Notes: a model not told the origin generated them from the sequence alone. Shown: positions 50,667-60,445, numbered from the stretch's first letter. The stretch: DNA of 64,000 nucleotides from Rhodoferax sp. (GCF_010365055.1 NZ_JAAFHA010000009.1:1-64000), one strand, 5' to 3'. A program made the numbers and translations.

Positions 50667-53203
50667 TCGTCCGCGGTAGCGAACAAGTTGGAAAAAGCCC
50701 GGTCGGTGTGCAACATGTGGCCCGCGACCAGTTCGGTCACCAGAAATCCGACCAGTTCACCCTCAGGGGCATCCTCTGCGTCAGCCGCCCGCGCCGAAAG
50801 ATGTAGCGCGTGTGCCCGCGCCAGCAGCGCCTGATGCTGCAGCGCATGATCGGCCAGGTTGGCAAAGCCGTGCGCCAACAAAATAGCTTCTTCATGCGCA
50901 AAGTGCGCTGCCACGTGCGTCAGCAGCGCCTCAAACGCGGCCTCGAACGCGGCTGGCTGCTGGCGGCGTAAAGCCGCCTGGTCCAACAGTGCGTTGGCGA
51001 GCTCAAAAAGTGTTTCATGCTCCTGATCAATCACCGGGTTGCCGCTGGCAAAAGCGGCTTTCCAACGCAGGTGAACATAGGACTTCGGTGCGGTTGCCCT
51101 GACCTCGGGCGCGCGTGCTGGCATTGCCGAGACGCACAGCCGTACGGCATTGCGCCCGCTCTTTTTGGCCCGGTACATGGCCTCATCACCCAGGCGAAGC
51201 AAGTCTTTGTCCGTATCGCCATGGTCCGGGTACAAAGCTACGCCGATGCTTGATGAAATGCTCAGCACGATGCCCTGGGCGGTCACAACATCCTGCGCCA
51301 GCGCACTGCGAATTTTTTCGGCTACAGCCATGGCTGCTTCACTGGTTTGCAGGTCAGGCAGCAGCACCACAAACTCGTCACCGCCCATGCGCGCGGCGGT
51401 GTCAGACTGGCGCAGGCAGCTCTGGATGCGTTGCGCCACAGATTGCAGCAACCAGTCTCCCACTTCATGCCCGAGCTCATCGTTGATCGGTTTGAACTTG
51501 TCCAGGTCAATAAACAACAGCGCCAGACAGGTTGTTGCCCGACGTGCGCGCACCAGCTGCTGCGTCAGCCGCTCGAGCGCCAGCCGCCGGTTAGGCAAAT
51601 GGGTGAGCGGGTCATAGAAAGCCAGGTCACGCACCTGGTTCTCCATCTGAATGCGCTCAGAAATATCTTCAAGCGACACCACTGCACCCTGCAGGGCTTC
51701 GCCTTGCAGCGGCGTCACGCTCATGCTAAGCCAGCGTTGCTGTTGCCCCGAATGGCACGGATATTCCAGATAAAAGCGCGGCAAGCGGCTGTCCAGCACG
51801 GCCCGAATACCGTCGTTCGCCGACATGGCGTCAGCGGTTGCAGGATCAGCCTCGGCGCCCTGGCAGGCCGCGAGGAAATTGGCACCCACCCCGGTGCTGC
51901 TTGCACTTTGCCCGAGCTCGGCCGAACACTCCTGTGAATAACGCTGCCAAGCGTCGTTGACCGCCAAAATAACGCCGTCCTGGTTGAGCACGGCAATTTC
52001 GGCAGTCACCGAATTGAGAACCGCTTGCTTGAAGACCTCACTGTCCCGTAACACTTTTTGCTGTTGCGCCAAGGTGTCGAGCAGTCGGTTGAAGCCACCC
52101 ACCAATTGGCCTATTTCGTCTTGCCGAAGCACCGGTAGCGCCTGCGGGGGCTGGTTTTGGCGCACAAAGCCGTCCAGCGTGTTGATCGCCGCCGTCATGG
52201 GGGCCAGCTGACGGCGCAGCATCAACCAGATCAAGGTCAAGCAAAGCAGGGCCAGCACCAGCGCCGCTAGCCGGCCGCGTGGCTTGATCGCATCAATCAG
52301 GGCAAAGGTTTCGTCGGGCGTGAGCGTGACGGATGCGTACCAGTGGGCCAGGGGAATCTGTTGGATGCTGACCAGCACCTCAACGCCATGCGGGTTAACC
52401 ACCCGCGCCGTACCCTCAAAGCCCTGCACAAAACGGTCAATCCAGGGGCTGACGCCAGCTGCGGGCAGCACCTCCATCAAGCGCGGTTTGTCAGACGTGG
52501 CAAAAATCAGCCTTTGGCGCGCGTCAAGCAGAAAAAAGTTTCCGGTCTTGCCATAACGGTGCGACGCCAATTGGCTCAAAAAGTTGGGTTGATCCAGCCG
52601 AATAGCGCCTGCCAGAGCGCCGATAACATCGCCCTGGGGGTTGCGAATCGGCACGGCCATGGCAAACGCAGCCGCGTTTGGCCTGCTGTGAAAGTGAATG
52701 CGGCCAATGACGGCTTCGCCGTCCTTGAGAACCGCGGCCAACTCTTGCGGATCAAGCGTGTTGGCAACAAACCCATCTTTCAAAAATTGCACATCCGCCT
52801 GCAGCACCCCTTGCCGGTTCCAGATCATCGCGCCGCCATTGAACAGCCCGGCCAGAAACGGCCGCTCAAGTAGAAAAGCTTTCATCGCTGCTTTGTCGCC
52901 CACCTGCGTCGGCATGACCCTTGAGGCCACTGTTTTGAGGGTGCCCAGCCGGTCTTGCAGGCCGTGATTGACTTCAGTGGTGAGCAAGTTCAAGGCTGAG
53001 CGCTGTTGTTCGCCAGTAAAAAGCAGCAGTTCATCGCGCAGCAGCCCTTTCATGTAGGCAGCCAGTGACAAGAAGCTGAGCACGACGATGAACAGGGTCA
53101 GCAGGGTGACGCGGGTTTTGAGTGACTGCGGCTGAAAGCGCTGGAGGAACATGCAGGCGGGTGTAAGTGGATGTTGCAGAGCCAGCATGATAGTAGCTGC
53201 CAT
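50630..53203 (-). CDS. Diguanylate cyclase with Cache sensor and C-terminal hemerythrin domain
   Basis: An 857-residue protein: a membrane helix (about 32-52), a periplasmic Cache domain, a second helix near 310-330, HAMP, PAS (about 395-520), GGDEF (607-611, with I-site RQSD five residues before) and a hemerythrin domain from about 705. The last has IDQEHETLFELAN, HVAAHFAHEEAIL, HQALLARAH and HTDRAF, the di-iron ligands. Oxygen or nitric oxide binding could set cyclase output. Starts at 53188 and 53152 are also possible; no clear ribosome site decides. Confidence 0.88.
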   Translation of the reverse strand: MAATIMLALQHPLTPACMFLQRFQPQSLKTRVTLLTLFIVVLSFLSLAAYMKGLLRDELLLFTGEQQRSALNLLTTEVNHGLQDRLGTLKTVASRVMPTQVGDKAAMKAFLLERPFLAGLFNGGAMIWNRQGVLQADVQFLKDGFVANTLDPQELAAVLKDGEAVIGRIHFHSRPNAAAFAMAVPIRNPQGDVIGALAGAIRLDQPNFLSQLASHRYGKTGNFFLLDARQRLIFATSDKPRLMEVLPAAGVSPWIDRFVQGFEGTARVVNPHGVEVLVSIQQIPLAHWYASVTLTPDETFALIDAIKPRGRLAALVLALLCLTLIWLMLRRQLAPMTAAINTLDGFVRQNQPPQALPVLRQDEIGQLVGGFNRLLDTLAQQQKVLRDSEVFKQAVLNSVTAEIAVLNQDGVILAVNDAWQRYSQECSAELGQSASSTGVGANFLAACQGAEADPATADAMSANDGIRAVLDSRLPRFYLEYPCHSGQQQRWLSMSVTPLQGEALQGAVVSLEDISERIQMENQVRDLAFYDPLTHLPNRRLALERLTQQLVRARRATTCLALLFIDLDKFKPINDELGHEVGDWLLQSVAQRIQSCLRQSDTAARMGGDEFVVLLPDLQTSEAAMAVAEKIRSALAQDVVTAQGIVLSISSSIGVALYPDHGDTDKDLLRLGDEAMYRAKKSGRNAVRLCVSAMPARAPEVRATAPKSYVHLRWKAAFASGNPVIDQEHETLFELANALLDQAALRRQQPAAFEAAFEALLTHVAAHFAHEEAILLAHGFANLADHALQHQALLARAHALHLSARAADAEDAPEGELVGFLVTELVAGHMLHTDRAFSNLFATADDQATAAPKFSGI

Positions 53204-53211
53204 TTATGACA
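53197..53211. promoter_or_regulatory. Sequence like one arm of the cyd palindrome
   Basis: CTGCCATTTATGACA agrees with the right arm of the cyd inverted repeat at 13 of 15 positions. It overlaps the first possible start of the diguanylate cyclase gene. Only one arm is present, so binding by the same activator is speculative. Confidence 0.3.
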
Positions 53212-53312
53212 CAGCGAACTGATGCCATGAGCGCGCTGCGCGGCATAGATCGGCCGGCGTCAGGTCACACCTCCGTGGCCGGCTCTTTTTGCCGTGGCCT
53301 GATGGTTTTGGC

Positions 53313-54032
53313 CTAAAGCGCCCGGCCTTCGCCCGCTTCTTCTACTGTCTGCCCGTCGCGGATATGGTAAATCCGTTTGAAGGTCGGGATGATCTTCTCA
53401 TCATGCGTGACGACAATGATGGCGGTGTGGGCCTGCACGGCCATCTGGTTCAGGATGCGCATGACGGCCAGCGCGCGCTCGCTGTCCAGCGGTGCGGTGG
53501 GTTCATCCGCCAGAATCACGGGCGGCCGATTCGCCAGGGCCCGGGCAATCGACACGCGCTGCTGCTCGCCACCGGAAAGTTGTGAGGGCTCGGCTTTGGC
53601 GCGGTGCTGCACATCCAGAGCCGTCAGCAGTTCCAGCGCTCTGGCGCGTGACAGTGCGTTGGCCACGCCGGCCAGCATGGGCAGCAGCGCCACGTTGTCG
53701 GTCACATCCAGAAACGGGATCAGGTACGGGGCCTGAAAGATAAAGCCGATGCGGTCACGCCGCAGCGCGCGCAGGTCGGGCACCTTCCAGCCGTTGTCAT
53801 AAATCACATCGCTGCCCAATGTCATGCGCCCGGAGGTCGGCTCAATGATGGCGCCCAGGCATTTCAGCAGTGTGCTTTTGCCGGAGCCGGACGGCCCGAC
53901 CAGGCCCACCACTTCGCCGGGTGCTACCACCAGGTTGACGTTTTTGAGGGCTTCTACGGCGCTGTCGCCCTTGCCATAGACTTTGCGCAGTCCTTCAATG
54001 TGGATGCCCCCTGACGTGAAGTTGGTGTTCAT
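53313..54032 (-). CDS. ABC transporter ATP-binding protein (MacB/LolD type)
   Basis: A 239-residue ATPase with Walker [15 protein letters not shown] near residue 46, signature [19 protein letters not shown], Walker [13 protein letters not shown] and the histidine of VVTHDEK. It is the last gene of a tetR-mfp-permease-ATPase operon, the layout of DevBCA or HlyD-MacB-like efflux systems. The ATG at 54032 overlaps the end of the permease gene by four bases. Confidence 0.93.
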   Translation of the reverse strand: MNTNFTSGGIHIEGLRKVYGKGDSAVEALKNVNLVVAPGEVVGLVGPSGSGKSTLLKCLGAIIEPTSGRMTLGSDVIYDNGWKVPDLRALRRDRIGFIFQAPYLIPFLDVTDNVALLPMLAGVANALSRARALELLTALDVQHRAKAEPSQLSGGEQQRVSIARALANRPPVILADEPTAPLDSERALAVMRILNQMAVQAHTAIIVVTHDEKIIPTFKRIYHIRDGQTVEEAGEGRAL

Positions 54033-55222
54033 CCGATTGCCTCGGCTGGGTCGACCTTGAGCGCCACGCGAATCGCCAGCGTGCTGGCCAGGGCGCAAAT
54101 CAGCAGGGTGGCGACCAGACCAATGACGGCATCCTGTGGCATCAACAGCACAAATTTCGGGAACACCGGGGCCCAGATGGTGGCGGCCACTTTGCCCACA
54201 ATGAACCCGATGACACCCAGGCCCAGGGCTTGCTGCAAGATCATGCTGGCAATGGTGAGGTTGCGCGTGCCGATGAGTTTCAAGACCGCAATTTCTCGGA
54301 TTTTGCCCAGCGTCATGGTGTAGATGATGAAGGCCACGATGGCTGCACTCACCACCGCCAGAATCGCCAGAAACATGCCAATTTGTTTGGCTGAAGTGGC
54401 AATCAGCTTGGCCACCAGAATCTCTTCCATGCCCGCGCGGGTGAACACCTGCACGTGTTTCCAGCGTTTCAAAGCAACGGCGACTTCATCGGCCTGCCAG
54501 CCGGGTTGCAGTTGCACCAGCACGGCATTGACGTTGTGGCTGCTGGCCTGCAGGCCCTGCACCGCTTCGAGCAAGCCGGGCACGCCGGGGCGGTTGAAAG
54601 CGGGGTTGGCAGCCGTGCGCGTGCGGTCATTGACGATGGTGTCGTTGTCCTTCAAGAACTGCGCTTCCTGTGCGTCTTTCAGGGGGATGAACACCATCGG
54701 GTCACCGCCAGACGACACCATGCGCTGCGTCAGGCCCACCACGGTGTAGCTGTGGCGGCGCACCTGCAAGGCTTCACCCAATTTGAAGCCGGTCTTGATG
54801 TCGACCACTGCCTCGTAGTGATCGCGGGTGAGTTGGCGGCCTGCCACCAGGTAGCTCGGCTCGCCGGGCTGGCCCGGCTCGATGCCGACCACCATCACGC
54901 GCACTTCATCGCCACCGGCTGTTTGCACCTGCTGCGTCAGGTAGGTGACGTTGGCCGCCTGGCCCACGCCGGGCATGCCGCGCACGCTGCGCACCACGTC
55001 GTCTTTCAGGCTGGACGCCTCGGCATAGGGGCCCTGGGTGTCTTTTTGCACCACCCACAGATCGGCACCGCTGTTGGTCAGCAGCGCCTGGGCATCGTTC
55101 ACCATGCCGCGGTAGACGCCGGCCATCGTCAGCGTCACGCCAATCAGCAGCCCCAGCCCCAAGCCCGTCAGGGCAAATTTGCCCCAGCCGTGCAGAATGT
55201 CGCGACCTGCCAGGCTGATCAT
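54029..55222 (-). CDS. FtsX-type ABC transporter permease (DevC-like)
   Basis: A 397-residue protein with an N-terminal helix (about 13-35), a periplasmic domain and three C-terminal helices near 280, 325 and 370. KIREIAVLKLIGTRNLTIAS is the coupling segment. With the upstream adaptor protein and the downstream ATPase it should export a substrate from the periplasm or inner membrane. Overlaps both neighbours by four bases. Confidence 0.92.
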   Translation of the reverse strand: MISLAGRDILHGWGKFALTGLGLGLLIGVTLTMAGVYRGMVNDAQALLTNSGADLWVVQKDTQGPYAEASSLKDDVVRSVRGMPGVGQAANVTYLTQQVQTAGGDEVRVMVVGIEPGQPGEPSYLVAGRQLTRDHYEAVVDIKTGFKLGEALQVRRHSYTVVGLTQRMVSSGGDPMVFIPLKDAQEAQFLKDNDTIVNDRTRTAANPAFNRPGVPGLLEAVQGLQASSHNVNAVLVQLQPGWQADEVAVALKRWKHVQVFTRAGMEEILVAKLIATSAKQIGMFLAILAVVSAAIVAFIIYTMTLGKIREIAVLKLIGTRNLTIASMILQQALGLGVIGFIVGKVAATIWAPVFPKFVLLMPQDAVIGLVATLLICALASTLAIRVALKVDPAEAIG

Positions 55223-56415
55223 GGCTTGCCATCGGGTTGGGTCAAGGTCTCCACCACCTTGACGCGGGCACCCGCTTTGAGGACTTTTTCGCTGTAGACC
55301 ACCACGCGGTCATCCTGGCTCAGCCCTTTGAGCACCTGCACCCGGCCGTCCAGGCTGCGCGCACCCAGTTCGACCGGGGCAAATTCCGGTGTGTCGCCCT
55401 TGAGCCGCCAGACCCCGTCTTGCCCGTTCTGGCGTTGGAGGCTGGCGTTGGGCAGCAGCAGGGCGGGAGCCGTGGCGGGCAGTTGCAGGGTGACTTCGGC
55501 CATCTCGCCCACCGAGACACCTTGGGGCGGTTCGGCAAAAGCCACTTGCGCGATGCGCTCTTCGGTCACGCTGTCAGCCAGCAGTTCAAGGCGTGCCACC
55601 TGGCCGGGCAAACTGGTTTGCGGCTGTGAGCGCAGCACAATGCCGCCTTTGAGTCCGGGCGCCAGACCGGCAGAGCGGCCCTGGTCCACCCGCAATTTCA
55701 CCCACAGGCTGCCCGGGTCCATCAGGCGCAGCACCGGCTGTCCGGCCACCACCGTGCTTCCCGCTTCGGCCTCACGGGTGGTCACCACGGCGTCCGCCGG
55801 CGCCAGCAGTCGCACATTGCTGCGTTGTTGCGCCAGACCGGCGCGCTCGGCTCTCAGCCGCGCGACGTCTTGACCGGCACCGGCCACATTGGCCTGCGCG
55901 GCCTGCATGGCGGCATCGGCTGAGGCTTGCTCTTGCAAGCGGGCATCGAGTGCGCCGGAGCTGATGAAGTTTTGCCGCGCCAGGTCCTGGTTGCGCTGGG
56001 TGTTGGCCGCTGCCAGTGCCCGCCGGGCGGTGGCGTCTTTCAGTTGTGCCTGGGCCGCCGCCTGGGCACTGCCGGCGCGTGCCAGCGAGGCATCGAGCGC
56101 GTTCAGCCGCTGTTCCAGGTCAACCGGGTCCATCTCGGCCAGCAGTTGCCCGGCCTTGACCACATCACCCACGTCTACTTTGACATTCAATACCCGGCCC
56201 GCCACTGTGGGGCCAACCATCCAGCTGCGCCGTGCCTCGACCGTGCCAATGCCGAAAATGGCGGGGCTTAATGTGCCCGCATGGGCCTGCGTGACCGTGA
56301 TCTTGATGGGCGCGAGCGGCCCGGTGCGCAGCGACACGTAGGCGATCGCGCCGATCAGAGCCAAGGCAACTGCGCCCAGGGCGAGGCGGCGTAACAACAG
56401 GGGATTGGGTTTCAT
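55219..56415 (-). CDS. HlyD-family membrane fusion protein
   Basis: A 398-residue adaptor with one N-terminal helix, a lipoyl-like half motif (GRVLNVKVDVGDVVKAGQLL), a long coiled coil (about 110-205), a second lipoyl half (LLAPADAVVTTREAEAGSTV) and a barrel domain. It bridges the inner-membrane permease to an outer-membrane channel. No outer-membrane factor gene is in the operon. The ATG at 56415 has GAGAAAGA before it. Confidence 0.92.
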   Translation of the reverse strand: MKPNPLLLRRLALGAVALALIGAIAYVSLRTGPLAPIKITVTQAHAGTLSPAIFGIGTVEARRSWMVGPTVAGRVLNVKVDVGDVVKAGQLLAEMDPVDLEQRLNALDASLARAGSAQAAAQAQLKDATARRALAAANTQRNQDLARQNFISSGALDARLQEQASADAAMQAAQANVAGAGQDVARLRAERAGLAQQRSNVRLLAPADAVVTTREAEAGSTVVAGQPVLRLMDPGSLWVKLRVDQGRSAGLAPGLKGGIVLRSQPQTSLPGQVARLELLADSVTEERIAQVAFAEPPQGVSVGEMAEVTLQLPATAPALLLPNASLQRQNGQDGVWRLKGDTPEFAPVELGARSLDGRVQVLKGLSQDDRVVVYSEKVLKAGARVKVVETLTQPDGKP

Positions 56416-56430
56416 GGGGATCTTTCTCAA

Positions 56431-57048
56431 TCAATGGGCTGCTTTGGCGACCAGACCGCCCTGGAAGATGGCAAACACGCCGCGCGCCTGCTGGGCCATG
56501 GCGGGTACATCGCCCGACAGCAGCGCTTGCATCACCAGCCCCTGCACCGAGCCCATGAACAGCGCGGCGGCCGCCTGCAAATCGATTTCTGGCGCAATCG
56601 CTTGCTTTGCCTGGGCTCGCCGCAAGAGTTGCATCAGCAATTGCCGGTAGCGTTGCATTAGTGCCCGAACGCGTGCCTTCGGGGCGGTGTCGCCCGGGCT
56701 TTGCAGCTCCTGAAAAACTACGCGGGGCACGCCGGGCTGTTCAACAATGAAATCCACATGGGCCATGAAGACCGCCTGCAAGGCGGCCAGTTCGGGCTCA
56801 CGGGTGGCGGCCGCCTGCAGGCGTGCCATCAGCGCGTCAGTCACCCAGTCCAGTACGGCCAACCAGATCGCTTCCTTGCTGGAAAAGTGTCGAAAAACGG
56901 CGCCTTGGGAAATCCCCACCGCCTGCGCCAGGTCGCCCGTCGTGATGTCAGCCGGGCTGCGCTGCGCGGCCAGGTGGAGCGCGGCTTCGATCAAGCTAGC
57001 CTGACGCACCTCGGTGCGCTGCTTGGTAGGTTTCTCGGTGACTTGCAT
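56431..57048 (-). CDS. TetR-family regulator of the efflux operon
   Basis: A 205-residue TetR-type repressor with the helix-turn-helix ITTGDLAQAVGISQGAVFRH near residue 35 and a C-terminal ligand domain of about 140 residues. It lies 15 bases before the fusion protein gene, in the same direction, so it is probably the first gene of the operon and represses it until a ligand binds. The start is not supported by a strong ribosome binding site. Confidence 0.9.
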   Translation of the reverse strand: MQVTEKPTKQRTEVRQASLIEAALHLAAQRSPADITTGDLAQAVGISQGAVFRHFSSKEAIWLAVLDWVTDALMARLQAAATREPELAALQAVFMAHVDFIVEQPGVPRVVFQELQSPGDTAPKARVRALMQRYRQLLMQLLRRAQAKQAIAPEIDLQAAAALFMGSVQGLVMQALLSGDVPAMAQQARGVFAIFQGGLVAKAAH

Positions 57049-57058
57049 GGCGATTAAA

Positions 57059-57074
57059 GTAATTGGTCTATTAC
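57059..57074. promoter_or_regulatory. Candidate TetR operator
   Basis: GTAAT-TGGTCT-ATTAC is a 5-bp-arm palindrome just upstream of the tetR start, within an AT-rich promoter-like stretch. Confidence 0.45.
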
Positions 57075-57141
57075 TTATTTTAAAACAAGGCTGCAAAGGG
57101 TGGCGTCAAGCTTGGGTAAAGTTGGCTGCCGGTAATGCTGG

Positions 57142-57201
57142 AAATATATGTAAAAATGGCCTGTAGCCCGCATGGATAAATCGTAAGAAGCTATCTAAAC
57201 A
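57142..57201 (+). repeat. Dispersed intergenic repeat, copy 6 of 6 (plus orientation)
   Basis: ATATATGTAAAAATGGCCTG and TAGCCCGCAT match copy 1, followed by a changed spacer and AGAAGCTATCTAA. It lies between tetR and the molybdopterin oxidoreductase gene. Confidence 0.65.
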
Positions 57202-57268
57202 GGAGTGTTTCAAAGGCCTGAAAAAAACTTTGTTTGACGGTCAGTGGCAACGACCGGTCGGGCGATGT

Positions 57269-59365
57269 TCAACACCGCTTTCCATCGGCAACCACCTGCA
57301 CCAGACAATCGTAAAACGTCGGTCCGCCACCCAGGTCGGTCAGGTTCTGGCTGGTGAGCTGGTTCACATTGGTACCGCTCAGCCCCAGTTTGCGCCACCA
57401 CACGCCCAGGCCATTGACCACGCCGGGGCGCGCACGGCTGGAGACTTTGGCCTTGCAGCGGTACTCGCCACGGGCATTGAAGACACGCACGATGTCGCCG
57501 CTCTGGATGGCACGCGCGGCGGCATCAGCCGCGTGCATTTCCATCACGGGCTCGCACTCCATCTCCTGCAAGCTCGGCACATTGACGAACGTGGAATTGA
57601 GGAAATTGCGCGCCGGCGGCGAGATCATGGCCAACGGGTACTGCGTTGAGGTGTTGAACGCTTCGTAGTTGGGTACATGGGATGGCAGGCCGTCCAGGCC
57701 CAGCGCGGCCAGGCGTGCGCTGAAGAACTCGCATTGGCCCGACGGCGTCGGGAAATTGCCGTGGGCAAAGGGCGCCTCGGGTGTTCTCAAGGTCGCAAAG
57801 CCCTTTGCCAGCAACTCGTCAAAATCAACGGCGTCGCCATAGGCCATGCGGCACAGCGCCGCGTCGTCATCTGCAAAGCAGGGGTCGGTAAAGCCCATGT
57901 GCCCGGCCAGCTCGCGAAATATCTGCGTGTTCGGTTTGGCCTCGCCCAGCGGTGCAATCGCCGGGCGATTGAGCAGCGCATCGGTGTGGCCGTAGCTCGA
58001 ATGCACATCCCAATGCTCCAGTTGTGTGGTGGCGGGCAGGAGGTAGTCGGCGTAGTCGGCGGTGTCGGTCTGAAAGTGCTCCAGCACCACGGTGAACAGG
58101 TCGTCGCGGCTCAAGCCTTGCACCACCTTGCCCGACTCGGGCGCGATGGCCGCCGGGTTGCTGTTGTAAACAATCAGCGCCTCAATGGCCGGGCCGAAAA
58201 CCGCACTGGCCGGGCGTAAGAGCTCATCACCAAGGGTGCTCATGTTGAGGGTGCGCGGCGTTTTGCCGGCCAGCAAATCGGGCCGTTGCAGCGCCGCCTT
58301 TTGCACCGGGAATGCACCCGAGCTTGACAGCAGCACGCCGCCAGCGCGGTGGCGCCAGGCACCAATGAGGGCGGGCAGGCAGGCGATCAAGCGCACCGCA
58401 TTGCCGCCACCATGGACGCGTTGCATGCCATAGTTCATTCGGATCGCCGCCGGTGCGCCGCCTGCCACGCAGGCGCCGTAGTCGCGGGCCAGAGCGCGAA
58501 CTTGTTCAGGGGCGATGCCGCACACCAGCGCGGCCCGCTCAGGTGCCCATTGCAGCGCGCGCTCACGCAGCAGTTCCCAGCCCAGCGTGTACTGCGCCAG
58601 GTAGTCGTGATCGAGCCAGTCGTTGGTGATCAGCTCATGCATCAGCGCCAGCGCCAGTGCGCCGTCGGTGCCGGGCAGCAGGGCGATGTGTTCGTGGCAC
58701 TTGTCGGCGGTCTCCGACTTGCGCGGATCGATGCAGACCAGCTTGGCACCGTTGCGTTTGGCAATTTGCGCATAGCGCCAGAAGTGCAGGTTGCTGGCAA
58801 TCGAGTTGCTGCCCCAGATCAGGATCAGCCTGGACTCGGCAAAGAATTCCACCCGCATGCCCACCTTGCCGCCCAGTGTCTGGGTCAAGCCCTCGCCGCC
58901 CGCAGAAGAACAGATGGTGCGGTCCAGCCGGGAGGCCCCCAGCTTATGCAAGAAGCGCGCTGACATGCTCTCGCCCTGCACCAGCCCCATGGTGCCGGCG
59001 TAGCTGTAGGGCAGGATGGCTTGCGCCGCATCTTCGCTGCGGCTGGCAATGGCTTGCAGTCGGGCGGCGATGTCTTGCAGCGCTGCGCCCCAGCTCACGC
59101 GCTCAAACTGACCCGCGCCCTTGGGGCCGACGCGTTTGAGCGGATGCAGCAGGCGCTCCGGGTGGTAGGTGCGCTCGGTGTAGCGCGACACCTTGGTGCA
59201 CAAGGCGCCATCGGTGTGCGGATGGGCCGGGTTGCCCTGCACCTTGATGGCGATGCCGCCCGCGACGGTGGTCAGCATCGAGCAGGTGTCGGGACAGTCG
59301 TGCGGGCAGGCCCCCAGCACCTGGGTCGGGGTGGCGTCCGAGGGTAGGGATGAGTTTGAATTCAT
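57269..59365 (-). CDS. Molybdopterin-dependent oxidoreductase with one [4Fe-4S] cluster
   Basis: A 698-residue protein of the DMSO-reductase superfamily. The N-terminal cluster motif is ACPHDCPDTC with Cys20, Cys24, Cys28 and Cys56, followed by IWGSNSIASNLHFWRYA and a C-terminal molydopterin dinucleotide domain (RPGVVNGLGVWWRK). There is no Tat signal, so it is cytoplasmic. No electron-transfer partner or chaperone gene is beside it. The substrate cannot be told. Starts at 59365 and 59383 are both possible. Confidence 0.87.
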   Translation of the reverse strand: MNSNSSLPSDATPTQVLGACPHDCPDTCSMLTTVAGGIAIKVQGNPAHPHTDGALCTKVSRYTERTYHPERLLHPLKRVGPKGAGQFERVSWGAALQDIAARLQAIASRSEDAAQAILPYSYAGTMGLVQGESMSARFLHKLGASRLDRTICSSAGGEGLTQTLGGKVGMRVEFFAESRLILIWGSNSIASNLHFWRYAQIAKRNGAKLVCIDPRKSETADKCHEHIALLPGTDGALALALMHELITNDWLDHDYLAQYTLGWELLRERALQWAPERAALVCGIAPEQVRALARDYGACVAGGAPAAIRMNYGMQRVHGGGNAVRLIACLPALIGAWRHRAGGVLLSSSGAFPVQKAALQRPDLLAGKTPRTLNMSTLGDELLRPASAVFGPAIEALIVYNSNPAAIAPESGKVVQGLSRDDLFTVVLEHFQTDTADYADYLLPATTQLEHWDVHSSYGHTDALLNRPAIAPLGEAKPNTQIFRELAGHMGFTDPCFADDDAALCRMAYGDAVDFDELLAKGFATLRTPEAPFAHGNFPTPSGQCEFFSARLAALGLDGLPSHVPNYEAFNTSTQYPLAMISPPARNFLNSTFVNVPSLQEMECEPVMEMHAADAAARAIQSGDIVRVFNARGEYRCKAKVSSRARPGVVNGLGVWWRKLGLSGTNVNQLTSQNLTDLGGGPTFYDCLVQVVADGKRC

Positions 59366-59437
59366 GGAACTGGAATGCGGCATGGCCCTATTTTGGCGCA
59401 ATACCAAGCCGTCAGCGACAGCCGCCTGGCTGGCGCC

Positions 59438-60445
59438 TTATCCCGATCCCTTGTCCCCGGCAGCGCTGCCCTGCCGGTGTGCGGGCGCCGATTTTTTGGC
59501 CCGTGTTTCCGCCACCAGGTACAGCACGGCCGCCAGCGTCAGTGGGGCCAGGTAGTAAATGGCGCGGTAGGCCAGCAAGGCAGCGAGCAATTCGTATGTC
59601 GGCAACTGGTGCGACAGCAGCGCGATGAAGACCGCCTCCAGCACGCCGAGCCCGGCCGGGACGTGGGTGATCACGCCGGCCACGGCGGCGACCAGCAGCA
59701 CGCTGACCACGGTAGGGAACGCGATCTTTTGTTGCAGCAGCACGAAGACGATGCCGCCCATCAGCAGCCAGTTTGTCACCCCCATGCCCAATTGCAGCGT
59801 TGCCAACCGCAGCGAGGGCAGGATGATTTCGTGGCCCCAGAGAATGAAGCTGCGCTGGCGCAACCCGGCGCACAGCAACAAGTAGAGCAGCGCCAGCACC
59901 AGCAGTACAAACCCCAGAATTTGCAGGCCGCCACTGCCAATTTTCCAGCCCGGAGGCAGTGCCGGGGCGTGAAAGCCAAAAATGACGCCCGCCAGGAGCA
60001 GGTAGCCCATCCAGTTGGCTAGCATGCTCAAGGTCATGACCCGCGTGATCACGCCGGCGCCCAGCCCCAGGCGTGCGTAAAGCCGGTAGCGCAAGGCGAC
60101 GCCGCCCACCAGTGAGCCCAGGTTGAGGTTGAACACGTAGCTGATGAAGGTGACTCGCATCACGGTGCGCGCACGCAGCGTGTGGCCGGTGTAATGGCGC
60201 CCCAGCAGGTCAAATGAGCTGTAGAGCAGCAGGCTGAGCAGGGCCAGCGCGGCAGCGCCAAGCACGGCGCGCACGGGATAGTTGGCCAGCGCGGCCAATA
60301 CCGCACCCCACTCGATCGCGCGTGCCTGCGTCACCAGCAGCCAGGCCACCAGCATGAAGAAAGCCGCTGTGGCGGCGCGCTTGAGCCAGGGCCACCAAGA
60401 TTTGGTGGTGCTGCCTGATGGGGGCCGCGCCGACGCAGGCGTCAT
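59438..60445 (-). CDS. UPF0104/YbhN-family membrane protein
   Basis: A 335-residue protein with about eight membrane helices and FNLNLGSLVGGVALRYRLYA, AGVITHVPAGLGVLEAVFI and a basic C-terminus, the features of the YbhN/lysylphosphatidylglycerol-synthase-like flippase family. These proteins act on membrane lipids. In many genomes, including E. coli, ybhN stands next to clsB, as it does here. It overlaps the clsB stop by four bases. Confidence 0.88.
   Translation of the reverse strand: MTPASARPPSGSTTKSWWPWLKRAATAAFFMLVAWLLVTQARAIEWGAVLAALANYPVRAVLGAAALALLSLLLYSSFDLLGRHYTGHTLRARTVMRVTFISYVFNLNLGSLVGGVALRYRLYARLGLGAGVITRVMTLSMLANWMGYLLLAGVIFGFHAPALPPGWKIGSGGLQILGFVLLVLALLYLLLCAGLRQRSFILWGHEIILPSLRLATLQLGMGVTNWLLMGGIVFVLLQQKIAFPTVVSVLLVAAVAGVITHVPAGLGVLEAVFIALLSHQLPTYELLAALLAYRAIYYLAPLTLAAVLYLVAETRAKKSAPAHRQGSAAGDKGSG

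Noticed and set aside
53251-53292. GCCGGC repeat with CTTTTT as a terminator
   Set aside because: The T-run is on the plus strand, where no gene ends; the stem is only six bases and self-complementary.
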